From Lithospermum erythrorhizon (Eukaryota; Streptophyta; Magnoliopsida; Boraginales; Boraginaceae), in the NCBI GenBank assembly GCA_019722365.1, contig JADFUC010000385.1:1-64000 (forward strand): a DNA stretch of 64,000 nucleotides, written 5' to 3'. Below are positions 48,933-60,737 of the stretch, piece after piece. The translations under genes and the position numbers were made by a program. Under the pieces are notes generated by a model. The model was not told the DNA's origin. It ran no database searches and saw nothing but the letters and a program-made list of their open reading frames with translations. Position 1 is the stretch's first letter, and the number at the start of each line of letters is the position of its first letter.

Positions 48933-50156
48933 TCATGACTGAACTGCAGCTATATTACTAGAAGGACCTTGCTTCAGGAGTTTATTCACAGGGAAATGTG
49001 CATCACCAAGTGCATTTAAATTGGGAGCAAGAAACTTCTTAGCGAAAAGATCATCAGTAGCCAAATACACATTCCAAATGCCAGGCCATTTTTCAATCAA
49101 GTTCAGATCTTCCAAAATCTTCAAGACTTGAAGCCGTGGCTTGAGTCTATTTTCTACACTAATCATTACCACTCCAGGATGGCTGACAATATCCTATATT
49201 TCATACTTCCCCGAAGAAAATAACACCTTCACCACTTCTTCAATTTTGCTCTTCGACACAGCAATAAACTGAGGATTCTTTCGGAACATTTGCAATACCT
49301 CATCCTCACTAAAGCCTAAACTCGCAAGAAACTCTAATTTCTCATCCCAAGTCTCATCGCTTAACCGAGAAACAGTAGTAACTGCATAAAGATACGTCTT
49401 TGAATTCTTATCAAACTTCAATTCATCAACCTTCTGAACATCCTTCTTAAGTTTCTCAATGCTACGTAAAAACGTTCTCGGAGAAAGAAAAATATGCCTT
49501 ATCAACTGGTCCATTCCAATGCCACAACTCTTCAAGAACTCAATGTTAGGCAAAAGGGTTTTCTCCAAATCATATTTAAGGAACCAAACACTAACTTTTA
49601 ACAGCTTAACAACACAATAAACGGAACCCAATATATCTTTTAACACCAAAATGGAGGGCAATATCCTATTATACCCACTATGCCCTAGCAACCATGGGTT
49701 AGCAGATAACATAGAAACCATATCATAAGCAGAAAACCCGAAACTTCGAAAAATCATAATCTTCGGTTTAAGGGTTCTGTCAACACTAGAACATAGAACC
49801 TTTGGGCCACCAGTGTTGCTCAAAAGAGCTTCCAAATGGGTTTTTGAGAAAGCATTTTCCTTCAAGAATGCCAAAACAGAATCCAAATTTTCTGGCTTCT
49901 TTATATGGGACAATGCATTGGCTGCTTTTGTAGCTGTTTTGGGTGAAAATTGATGTTTCTGTATAAAAAAATCAACCAGAAAAGTACTAGATTTTTCTGG
50001 GTATACCAGAAAAGTACTAGATTTTTCTGGGTATATACTAGATTGTGTTGAGAAAAAGAGAGAAAAACAACAACCTGCTGAGTACTGTAACTGAAGGAAA
50101 TTGGGGTTTGGAGGTTTCTTGAGGTATACTAGAGTTTTGCATATTTGGACAATCAT
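48933..50156 (-). pseudogene. Plant mTERF protein gene with one in-frame stop
   Basis: From ATG 50156 the frame is open for 320 codons to TAG at 49194-49196. It then continues in the same frame with unbroken family similarity (DIVSHPGVVMISVENRLKPR, LEDLNLIEKWPGIWNVYLAT, FLAPNL) to the stop at 48933, 407 codons in all. That is the usual length of the Arabidopsis-type mTERF proteins of mitochondria or chloroplasts, which bind nucleic acid through helical repeats. Repeats visible include GFSAYDMVSMLSANPWLLG, GIGMDQLIRHIFLSPRTFL and GFSEDEVLQMFRKNPQF. The N-terminus looks like an organelle targeting peptide and carries a tandem duplication. The lost segment holds the last repeats, so the truncated product is probably impaired. 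A sequencing error or recent pseudogene are both possible. Confidence 0.85.
49975..50034 (-). repeat. Two identical 30-bp tandem copies in the mTERF N-terminus
   Basis: The unit starting ACCAGAAAAGTACTAG (49975-50004) is repeated exactly at 50005-50034. In frame it encodes YPEKSSTFLV twice near residues 41-60, keeping the frame open. Recent slippage in the poorly constrained targeting region is likely. Confidence 0.95.
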
Positions 50157-51453
50157 TTTGGGACAGACAAGTAATATTAGATGGAAAAAACGAAAAGGTC
50201 AATTAAATAAATTGAAGGTAGACTATAAAGGTAATGTTACCTTTGAGATAGCATAACCTAACTATGAAAGGATTGACTGATTGAGTGTTGTTACCTTCTG
50301 ACTATAAACCTTAAAATTATGGTTAAAACATCTCACAGAAGGACAGATAGTTCGCAATTATTCGGCTCACAATATTACGGGCACAGACCCTGATTTTAAC
50401 CCCAAGCCTTGAGACTAACCAAACGACAAACCCCAGTCAATAACGGAATATTGAGTTTAAACCCCCTCCCCCACCCACCAAGCAGATGAATATAACTTAA
50501 ATTTAATTTTCCCCCTTCTTCAAAATTTTTAAGTTCTTTAAACAATCAAACCCCATTGAATCCTTTTATCATCTCCTACTATGTCAAATAAAACCCCTCT
50601 ATTGATTAAGATTTTGGATTCAATCGAGAAAGTAAAGTACTATCAGGTTCTGAAACATTTGTAGGTTCTGATCGTTAGTAAGCTTCTTACAAATGATACT
50701 TTGGTAATTATCCCTAATTTCAAATTTTCGCTAAGAATAAAACATGAAACACTGAAAACCTCCCAAAAGCGTAGCCTCTCCTCCCGCTGACAAATCCCTC
50801 GAACCCACCGGTTTTTAGGTGATAGGATCTACAAATCCTCGAGTTAAGCTTTAATATCTTGTGATCCAAATGGGAAGCTCTGAAAACAAAGACGGTTGTC
50901 GAAACACTCAGCCGATCAAATCGATGTGGACCCGGCGACGAGAGAGCTTAGTTTACGAAAAGAGTTTGGGTATACAAATTGAATTTACTTGATTTATCCT
51001 TAAGGTTTATAGACATAGTTTATTCGGACTAGTTACGTAGGTCGGCGATGGCTCCGTTATTGTTGGATGATGTGAAACTGCGGCTCATTAGGGCCAGTAA
51101 TTCTGATCTTGGTGCTTCTCGTAATCACCTCATGAGTGAGCTCATTAGTGCAATTAATTGTCATGACTCTCTCATACTTACCGAGCTGAGCGACTCAGCT
51201 GATTCTATCGTGAGGCCAGCAGCCCGTCCAGGTGTGGCAGGGTGTCCCATTATGTGAAACTGCTATCGTCACAGTCCGTTCTGGAGATGCCCAACTATCT
51301 GGGCCAGATGCAAGGCCAGAAGCCATTTATTTTATGAGTTTTTTTTCTAAGAGGAACTGGTAAGTCAGATACATCAAGTATTTGATCTGATACAAACTCC
51401 GTAAAAGGCTTATGTAAAACTACATACACTACAAGTAAAACTAAGTCCACACG
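50157..51453. other. Spacer with a possible LTR fragment
   Basis: No gene. 50945-51010 (TTAGTTTACGAAAAGAGTTT, then TTGAATTTACTTGATTTATC) resembles the word order of the LTRs at 21870-22442 and 27469-28012, so 50780-51050 may be an old fragment of that LTR family. The 69-codon frame at 51048-51257 has no recognisable similarity. Confidence 0.4.
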
Positions 51454-51590
51454 ATTTTTTTTTTAAAAAAAGACCGTGCATTTCACACGGTCTCTATTTT
51501 TTAGTACAAAAAGGTCGAACCCATAACTGAGCAAAGCCGTGTACCGATCTCACATGGAAAGAGGTTTTGCCGTACACTACTTGGTTTTTT
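51454..51590 (-). mobile_element. SINE fragment with 3' hairpin
   Basis: Minus strand: a B-box-like GGTTCGACC at 51513-51521, then a body ending in an 8-bp perfect stem AGACCGTG/CACGGTCT (51471-51478 with 51486-51493, 7-nt loop), followed by T and A runs (51455-51470). This arrangement fits the 3' half of a plant SINE. The 5' limit and target duplication were not found. Confidence 0.5.
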
Positions 51591-51635
51591 AGTTTTTTTT
51601 CTGATAAAAAGTTTAGGACAAGGGGATGTTGCCCA

Positions 51636-52543
51636 TGTTGGAAATCAAAGTATTTTGATTTCTATAATTATGCCCGTTGCGACAATTGTTGTAACAATTT
51701 ATTTACTAGTTTTAGTTAAATGTGATTACTCAAACTAAGAGTTCAAATAATAATTGTGAATTACTAGAATTGGAACTAAACTATAATATCGAGGGGTTAT
51801 GCCCGGTTAGATCGTGCATAGCCCGATATAATAATCATAATGGTCAATTATATTGTTATCGGCTAATAATATCGGGCGCAGAAAGATTAACGCGTACAAT
51901 GGCGTTGAGTTATATTCCATGCTTCGAATTAAATCACGATTACTAATTTTGAGTTATTTGAAATCAACGAGATGCCCAATCGAGTATTTACGCTTCGATA
52001 AATGTAAATACAAATTGGATAAACGAATCAATTAACTTGTTAGTTAAATTGAGTTTAATGAGAGAAACTCATTAAGCCAACTTGTTAAGTTATATCGACT
52101 CAATAAGTTAGTTAAGCGGCAACGGTTAACCCATTTATCAACGAGTCGAGTTATTGGTGGCGAGGGTATATAAAGGAAGAGATGAAAATAGAAAACCTAA
52201 GTTTCATTTTCATCCCCTCTATCAATAATATATTTCATAGAATTCTCTCTAGAATTTGAGTCATTTTTTACTCAAATTTTATCATCCAATTGTTCGGAGA
52301 TTCTAGCAAGTCCAATTGTGAGACTTTACCTCTCTTGGTGTGGACTAACTGGAGGCATTTCATTTGAGTCTTGAGACTAAGTGGGAGGTTTGAACAAACA
52401 TCCCTTGCGTTAATTACCATAAGTTTTCTATTTATTCATACATTATTTGTATGAATATATTTGCAATTCGGTTTATACACTTATTTGATTCTGGTTGCAT
52501 TTGCTATAATTTATATTATGAACAAGTTATGTAATTTCCAACA
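51636..52543 (+). repeat. Lone LTR of the 13-21 kb copia family
   Basis: Starts TGTTGGAAATCAAAG and ends GTAATTTCCAACA, so the terminal inverted words TGTTGGAAA/TTTCCAACA are intact over 908 bp. Internal words (GCCCGTTGCGACAATTGTTG, AATGTGATTA, GTGTGGACTAACT) match the copia LTRs at 13150-13708 and 20331-21354 in reverse complement. GGGTATATAAAGG at 52164-52176 is a good TATA box. No coding sequence follows, and the flanks (GCCCA, ATCAA) do not form a target duplication, so this is a solo LTR or a deletion remnant. Confidence 0.85.
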
Positions 52544-53886
52544 ATCAAATCCAGGACAAAGTAATTCTTCGAGCACTTAAGGAAATTCTTACGTATTATA
52601 TTCGAGGAGACGGTAAAAATCAAAACCAACGATCTCGCGGATTTCCGGAAATTCTTCTATTCATACATTCACAGAGATTGTTCACTTTTGACTTTTTAAT
52701 AGTTGTAATTTTTAAGTTTTGAGCTTAAATATATTTATTTGTATTATATTATATTATATTTGATAAAAATATATCAATGAAAAGAAATTGAAATGTATTT
52801 TTTAGTAATATAGTTTTCATCAAGTATTATACAATACAAAAAAAAAAATCTAAAGTCAAAATTTTAAAATAAAAATTATCAAAAAGTCAAAAGTGAATAC
52901 AAGGCAGGAGTTTATATCATTTTCTTAATCTAATTGGATCGATCGCGGTGCCAAGAAAGTGTGAAACCGTCACCTTTAACGGCCTCTCAGAGGTCCTGCT
53001 GGAATATCACGGACCTAATTAATGGGAAACATGCATGAATTAGTAGGAGACTAGGGTTTTACCTTAGTTGGTAGGGGTCGCCATGAGAAATCTCCTGAGC
53101 CCGGCAGGAACCGTCGAACCAAACCAAAATTTTGGGGCCGATCGAGCAGAACCAATTTGGTTAAACATCGAGAAGAACAGCCAGTTGGGATTCATTTGAA
53201 ATACTTAGAACGATTTCTAAATTTTGTGTAGATTTTCAATTTTCATTATTATCCTTTTCAAGATCTTGTAGTATTTGCGTATGCGTGTTAAGAAGGGAAT
53301 TTAGATTTAAGCTTTGTTCGTTATTGGTATAATAAATCAAATATATATAAATCTTTCAAACTAATAATATAGAGAATAAAGATATGTAAAAAGGTGGTAT
53401 TATGTATTGAATGTATGTATATTGTATAATTAATCTTAAAAGGAGTTTATTGAAATTAGATTAAATCTAGTTTATTCTTAATTTTTGAGTTCAAGGCGAT
53501 ATGCTCAAAAATATCTCAAAATCGAGGGAATTGCCGAAGCCGCCCGGAACAGATAGAATTGGAAACCGATCGGGGAGCCGAGGCACTGTTTAAGTTCGAT
53601 TTTTGAAGAGCAGATAAAATAGGTTCGATTCTGGTTTTGGTTGGCAAAGCGAGCGTTGAAATACACTGGTTGCTATGTTCGTGTTTGTGGTGACTCCAAA
53701 ACTAATAACCTCTGACCATGACCATTTCCATTGACCACTTCAAAATTCAGACAAATCTTCCCAAAACCATCATGTCTCCTTGTTACCAAATTCCACAATT
53801 CCCACCACCTTAAAACCCCCAACTTTCAAATTATTGACTGAAAACCCCCCAAAAAACCAAAAGCCAACAACAAAATCCATAAAAAA
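52544..53886. other. Spacer and upstream region of the MFS gene
   Basis: No gene. 52950-53170 and 53520-53650 are locally GC-richer with repeated CCGATCG words of unknown origin. A clear TATA box upstream of 53887 was not seen. Confidence 0.5.
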
Positions 53887-56720
53887 ATGAAGCAAGAAAC
53901 ATTGACCCTTTTGCTAGTAAACATAGCTGGAATAATGGAAAGGGCAGATGAGTCATTATTACCAGGGGTGTACAAGGAGGTAGGAGAGGCTTTACATACT
54001 GACCCTACAGGTTTAGGGTGGTTGACTCTTTTCAGGTCAATGGTTCAGTCGTTGTGTTACCCTTTGGCTACTTATTTAGCTGTCAGGCATAATCGGGCTC
54101 ATGTTATTGCTTTGGGGGCGTTTCTTTGGGCTACTGCTACTTTTCTTGTTGCTGTTTCTTCTTCCTATTTTCAGGTCATTTCGGATTCTTATGCTTTTCT
54201 AGTTACACCCTTTGTCTTCGTCTCAATTTAATTGATCATCGAGCAAAAACTTATTATTTCGTTATAATTGATGATCAAAGACTAGGAAAGTGTGTAGGTA
54301 GTCAAAACCGGGTGCGTTTTGCATGGATAAATAGTTGTTAGATGAAATTCAGTTACTTAGGATGATTTGGATCTTGTATGTTTTGGCTAAGGCCTGAGAG
54401 GATGGTCAATTTAAATCTACTTATGCAACTTTGATTTGAATTAAAAATTTAAAATTATTATGGCGATTATAAGTTCGATTTGAATTAAAATTATTTTGTT
54501 GGTAGTAAAAATGTATTGAAGATACATTGATATATTTTCATCAACTATTGTAGAATATACAATAATACCTTTGTTTGGAGTTTAAAAGTTCGACGCAAAA
54601 CTAAAAACTTAATCTTTTTTGCTAAGAAGGTAGTGTATGAATTTCTAAAGTAAAGGAAAATAGTTAAATGCCATCCCTGTAAAGCACACTAGTGTAAGCA
54701 GTCCATTTTTATTTGGTTTATGTATTGATTATTGAAATGAGTGCTGTCGGTCTATAATTATAGATGTGCAAAGTCGTTTTCTTTTTGCAAAATAAAGATC
54801 ATTCTCAGCAGTTAAATCTTCAATGAATTTTTCTTACGACTCAGTTCTTCAACTCTAACATCAAGTGAAGGATTCAGTTCTTTCTGCAATCTCCCTTGCG
54901 ATATCTTGCATTAACCTAGCAAAAGATTCTTCTGAATATGGATAAAGATTGAGTCACGGGTAACTAGTGATGACACCTTCTGTCTTCTATATTAGTTGCA
55001 ATTCTAAACATGATGAAACTTCTGGAAACACTTTCCAGTTTTGGAAGAATCTGAGAGCAGCAGCTTCCTTGCTTTTACGTGGCTTGACTTGAGTTTCTAA
55101 AAAAAAATTACTTAAAAAAATATCAGGTTGCAGTTTCAAGAGCTCTAAATGGAATTGGTCTTGCTATAGTTGCACCTGCAATTCAATCACTTGTGGCTGA
55201 CTCAACTGATGAAACAAATCGTGGGACTGCTTTCGGGTGGCTACAACTAACAAGCAACATTGGCTCTGTTCTTGGTGGACTGTTTTCTCTATTGGTTGCC
55301 CCTCTTACAATTATGGGAATTCCCGGATGGCGAATTTCTTTTTATCTGGTTGGAATAATTAGTGTTATTGTAGGAATTTTAGTATATCTATTTGCCGATG
55401 ATCCTCATTTTGTAGATGGTAGTGTTAGAAGAAATGAAATCCCTAAATCATTTTGGTCAGAAGTTAAAGATCTTGTGGAAGAAGCTAAATCAGTTGTAAA
55501 GATCCAATCTTTCCAGATTATTGTTGCTCAAGGTGTAACTGGCTCATTCCCATGGTCAGCTTTATCCTTTGCTCCAATGTGGCTGGAGCTAAGCGGTTTC
55601 ACCCATGAGAAGACTGCCTTGCTCATGGGCATTTTTGTTTTAGCTAATTCACTCGGAGGACTGTTTGGAGGAACGATGGGAGATGTGCTCTCCAAGCGTC
55701 TTCCTGATTCTGGTAGGATAATTCTGGCACAAATAAGCTCAGTGTCTGGTATTCCTCTGGCGGCAATTCTTTTGCTTATTCTACCAGTAGATCCGTCCAC
55801 TGGCTTCCTGCATGGTACGATTTTGTTCATAACAGGATTTTTCATCTCTTGGAATGGTCCCGCGACAAACAAGTAAATGCCGCTTAAACCTTTTTTTGGT
55901 CTATTATTCTGTTTCGAGTTCTTAGTATCATACATATCCTAATCTAATGGTCGCCCTTGTCAGAAACAGTCATTTGGCCCCGATTGTGCTCCAGGGAATA
56001 ATTGGGCCAATAGTTCATCCTTTTCACTACTTGTACACGTTAAATATTTCTTAACCCTTGTTAAGTGAATGCATACATACATTATGATAATGGATCAAAA
56101 TTATATCACTTTCGGTTCTCTTTTAGTAATTTGCCATTAGCAGAATTTTTCAATACTAGTTATTAGCATAAAACCCAAGGGAATTGGCATTTCTCTGTGT
56201 GTTACTTTGCCATAATTTTACGCAGTGAGTTTGTTGACTAACCACTGTAGACAGTCCCATTTTTGCAGAGATCGTTCCTGAAAAATCCCGGACAACCATT
56301 TATGCTCTTGATCGATCTTTTGAATCAGTATTATCATCTTTTGCTCCACCAGTTGTTGGCATCTTGGCGCAGCATGTGTACGGTTATAGACCTCTTCCTG
56401 CAAATTCCGATAATATTGCTACAGACAGAGATAACGCATCATCTTTGGGGAAAGCACTCTACACAGCAATAGGAGTTCCACTGGCACTATGCTGCTTCAT
56501 ATACAGTTTTCTATATTTCACGTATCCTAGAGACAGAGAGAGGGCTAGAATGGAAGCTCTAATTGAGTCAGAGATGGAGTTACTAGATTCTGATGTATCT
56601 CCTGCAATACGTTATCCGAACCGGTCAAAAGAATATGATCACAATGTTATTGAAATGAGCTATATTGCAGATGGTCTTGATTTTGATTATAATGATGAGA
56701 AGAGTTTAATCCATCACTAG
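53887..56720 (+). CDS. Major facilitator transporter, UNE2 (At1g78130)-like
   Basis: Three exons: 53887-54174, 55127-55872 and 56255-56720, all GT-AG (CAG|GTCATT; ATCAG|GTTGC; CAA|GTAAAT; ACAG|TCCCAT), giving 499 residues. The start carries LLLVNIAGIMERADESLLPG, then VYKEVGEAL; ALNGIGLAIVAPAIQSLVAD and DETNRGTAFGWLQLT are the family's conserved loop between helices; GSVLGGLFSLL and GIPGWRISFYLVG follow. The second half has NSLGGLFGGTMGD and a C-terminal cytosolic acidic tail of about 70 residues after LCCFIYSFLYF. About 11-12 membrane helices are expected. The substrate is unknown; plant relatives are annotated only as MFS or spinster-like sugar/lipid transporters. The frame is intact and the intron phases agree. 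Confidence 0.93.
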
Positions 56721-57297
56721 TTAAGCCCTTCAATCAGATAGTAGTTTTTCGAAGTAGGAGCGGCTTCCATAGATCGATTAATCATTTGTAGAGTTTGTAA
56801 GGTGTATATCTTGTAGTGATCTTCATTAGTTATAAAGCTTACCTCTGCAGGCTTCAAGAACAAAAACCAGCAGGGAATTTGTTTGGATAAACTTACTGGG
56901 AAGTCCTCATGATGCTACTATATGAAAAAGGGGGAAAATAGGAGGAAAACAAAGAGAAAAGAAGAAAAATGCACTTGTATGATAATTAATATCCTAACAA
57001 GAACATTTTAACTATATATGTAATTTATAAGATTTTGTCTTTGCTAGTTGAGCACATATTCATTGTGAATGTTACAGTTCAGAAGACTTGGAATATCTGA
57101 AACATTTTATTTCCCCTATCATTTATACAGTAATTGGTAATTGTAAGTTGAGGTGACAAGATCAGTAATATGAGATTTAAGAACAATTACATTCACAACC
57201 AATTGGATGTGAGAACAATAAATGTCCCTATTACAATATACTTCCATGTACTAAAACCAGCATATCTCAAATGGACATAGCATAAGAGGTGAATTAT
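56721..57297. other. Shared 3' region of two convergent genes
   Basis: 577 bp between the stop codons of the MFS gene (plus) and the methyltransferase gene (minus). It holds both 3' untranslated regions; no separate feature was recognised. Confidence 0.7.
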
Positions 57298-60200
57298 CTA
57301 AGGTTTCTTGGCAGAAATCATCACGAATCTCTGATTTCTGGTGCATGTGAAACCTTCAAGCCCACAAGAGGTGCATAGATCCTCAAGTTCTCTCTCAGAA
57401 AGGAATATGTGACTTCCTGAGACAGCAGCGAAGTTCTACATCGAAAAGTTAAACACGAGTCAGTTATAGAAAGAAATACGGAGTATTCTACTTCATGTAT
57501 AAGATCCGAATGAAAGGATGTACTAAAGAGCTTCCAGAGGGTGGGAGAACCTCGCGCAAAGGTCTGACAAAGGGGATCAAAGGGAACAGAGAAAAGGGAC
57601 CGTCCAGAATGTATGTAGTGGCAACAAACACGCCTCCAGGACGAAGAACACGGCTAATTTCAGCAACCTATCAAAGAAAAGACCTTAATCGAGGCCACAA
57701 TGATAAAACTGTTGTATAGGTAATGACTAATGTATATGTGTTTGCAAGTGTAAAACTGAAAGTGCTCACTGCTGCGGATGGTGAAGGCCAACAATGCAAG
57801 GCAGCGCCAGCATGAATAGCATCGATACTACTTGAAGCAAAAGGAAGCCTAGAGATGTCAGCTCTCACCAAAATCATGTCCCTTGAAGAAAATAAATGAT
57901 TGGTTATAAATAATTCATAATCCGTATTTCACATCAGAAGCCGTAAAAGAAAATTCAGGTTTTGACTTCTTAGGAGTTTATGATGATCAAGGAATACAGG
58001 GCTTAACTTACTCCTTGGGAAAATTTTGCTCCTGTTTTATGAATTCATAGCACTGCTGCAACATAGATTCTGAAAAATCTAATGCCACAACACTTGAAAA
58101 TAGACCACTCTTAGCAAAGAGCCTCGCAAATAACCCACTTCCACAGCTTGCATCAATAATATTACCACCCAGCACTGGCCTGAGGTAATCTTTCATCAAT
58201 TCAAACTGCAGATTATTTCAACACACTTTAGCTTGAGATTCGATAAACATATGTATAAGATAAGATGTATCTATCTATACAAAGTTGCAATAGAGTAAAC
58301 ATTAAACTAGTTTCAATTAACAGGAAGCACCAAAAAGACATCACTAATAGGTACTTATTACTCGATGTGCATATTTCACTTAATTAAGAAATACTGTTCA
58401 TTAGCATAATAGTAGTAAACATTAAGTAAGCTTTTCTTTTTTGGGGTATGCATGTGAAGGGTCTATCTGTTAGCTTGTAAAACTGAAATGATAGGAAAAC
58501 TTCATCTCCAAGCAGATAATTTGACATATATCTTCCAAACATCACACCAGAGAAAAAAACAAACAATCATAGGCAGGAAAGTGTTACCTCCTTCTCTGGG
58601 CCCAAGAAACCGCCCCATATATTAAAACTTTGTCGATATCCCCTCTCATAGAGGAAGGATATGAGAGGAAGCCTGTTAACCAATAAAGTGAAGTTCAGGG
58701 TAGGGAAGGCACAGCCAATAAAATTTTCTGTAACTGACTTATATGTCAGCTATAAGCTTAAGACCTTTTACCAATTTCTAGTTAAAAACTTTCATTCTTG
58801 AGACAGAACAAAGACGATAGATAGTGGTAACTTTTCTACAGGTTTATTATTCTAACAAATAAGAAAATATTGTTCACCGCCTCAAAGTCCAACTCTTTTA
58901 CGGGAGAATTCATGATTCCCATGTCAAGAACCCCAAAAATAAGGAAATGATGTATGTTAGGAGAATGAAAGAAAATGATAAAGAACTCGTGTTATATGGT
59001 AAGAGCATGACAGAAAAAATGAGGATAATATTCAAATAGACTATCATGACTGAGCCAATTAGAACATAAAATGTTAAATACTATGAGAACATCTCATATG
59101 AATTACTTGAGTTATTAAATGATTCTCCAGAAATGAAATAAGAATACATGATTGTAAAATTTAGCCACATGCTCATGTCACAACAGGCTAGAACAAACTT
59201 TTCCCTCTCTGTTTTTAGTTCGTGTACTTTCATTAAGACTTGTTCATATACAGTTTCAGAAATAACTCACATGGTACATTCCATGTAATCTAGTCTTTAG
59301 ATTTGAAGTCGATCTTTTGTAACAATTTATATAACAACATATAGCAATTTGAAGACAAGAATCTTAATCCTCAAAAGAAACGTGATGCTCCAACAAGCTT
59401 CAACAAGCAAGTTGATATATATAGGTAATGGAAATAAGGAATACCTGAACAACTCAGTTGAAGCAGCAGTAGTTTCACCATACTTTTTGCCACCTCCACT
59501 TAATGTCAGATCAATATGTGATTCATTGCCTAAGTAAGATTTCTTGCAAGTGCCGCACAACAAGCTACTCCCAGCAATAGATTCCCTGTAAGTTACCTTC
59601 AAACTTTCACTATTCGATTATTGAAATGATAAATTATGAAATACCAAAAAGCAATATGATAACTGTTGCACATGAAGCTGCACTTTCCTTGACTTGTAAT
59701 TATTTTTCATTTATTATCTGAATTGATGGATTTAGTCTATTGAATTCTAACAGTACAATAACAAAAGCATGCCGCAATGTCTACGAAAAAGCTCCAGCCT
59801 ACGCGGGATAACCGGATAACTGGATAAGGGATCAGATAGTACAATGTCTTACCCCTATCACAGGGGGACTCATTTTTTCACAAGATAGAAAGCAAACTCA
59901 CACTGAAGTTATTCGAGACCCTTTCCAAATCAACGGCTCATAGCATATTGGACAGGCTAAAATGTCATCAGGGGTGTCAAGCTTGTTGTCCTCAACACTA
60001 AAATCCTGCCACTCATAGAGAAAGCACATGTAATTTTTAGATCAAACACTGCAACAAGTAATATGGGGATGGGTATAGATGTATTCTATTTCATTATCAT
60101 CATAGTAGCAAAAGATAAACTAACATATTACACAGAAACAGGTGTCCATAGACTACAAGTTAACTTATTTCATATATACTCCATTCTGAATTCAGTATGT

Positions 60201-60737
60201 ATACATACAGTGGTGGAATTAGGGGAAGAGTAACTGGCATTCGCAACCCCCCTCCTCCTGCCAATTTTTTTTTAAAAAATAGACGTTTACTATTGAAAAA
60301 TTCACATTTTTCCCAAAAATTATCTGGTTCGTCCCCCTCATTATTTTTATACGGAGTATTTTCTTATTTTTCTTGTGTTCACTCCTTCATCACCCGTACA
60401 TTAAATTCTGGGTCCGCCACACATAAGTGCCCAAAAATGACAACTTTATAACGATTGTTCAATTATTAACTCATAACAGAAAACAAGAATTTACCAAAAC
60501 ACTCTCAATTTACATTCAAAAAATCAATCCATGAAAAGGGTAGTTGAGAAACACCTGCTGCTGCTGAGTGCTAACAAATGCAGTGGAAGAAGAAGGAACT
60601 TTAGCAGCAAAAATATTATTGAAAATGGTCAGTTTTGCATTGGGTTTCAAGAAAAAAGGAGACAATCTTGACTTATGAACTAGTTGACTTGCGGCAATTG
60701 CTGCTGCATTGATATAGGTCAGCTTCAAAGATGCCAT
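57298..60737 (-). CDS. Chloroplast-type SAM methyltransferase, At1g78140-like
   Basis: Eight exons in order: 60555-60737, 59902-60005, 59445-59585, 58588-58672, 58012-58205, 57770-57881, 57551-57667, 57298-57435, giving 357 residues. All introns have GT and AG ends, though the donor after exon 7 (GTTCTC) is weak. The start is ATG 60737. Residues 1-60 look like a chloroplast transit peptide. A zinc-ribbon-like pair follows: CPICYEP then CGTCKKSYLGNESHIDL. Then TELFRLPLISFLYERGYRQ and GPEKE. The SAM-binding motif I is IIDASCGSGLFARLF, followed by VVALDFSESMLQQCYE, VRADISRLPFASSSIDAIHA, GAALHCWPSPSAAVAEI, SRVLRPGGVFVATT and the end SGSHIFLSERELEDLC. Class I methyltransferase fold; substrate unknown. 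The frame closes perfectly across all junctions. Confidence 0.93.

Noticed and set aside
51048..51257. 69-codon plus-strand frame
   Set aside because: No similarity recognised, no promoter or splice context; lies beside a probable LTR fragment.
51471..51493. Rho-independent terminator (hairpin plus T run)
   Set aside because: Bacterial terminators do not apply here; the hairpin belongs to a SINE-like tail.
55528..55935. 135-codon minus-strand frame
   Set aside because: Shadow of MFS exon 2, which has strong family motifs on the plus strand.
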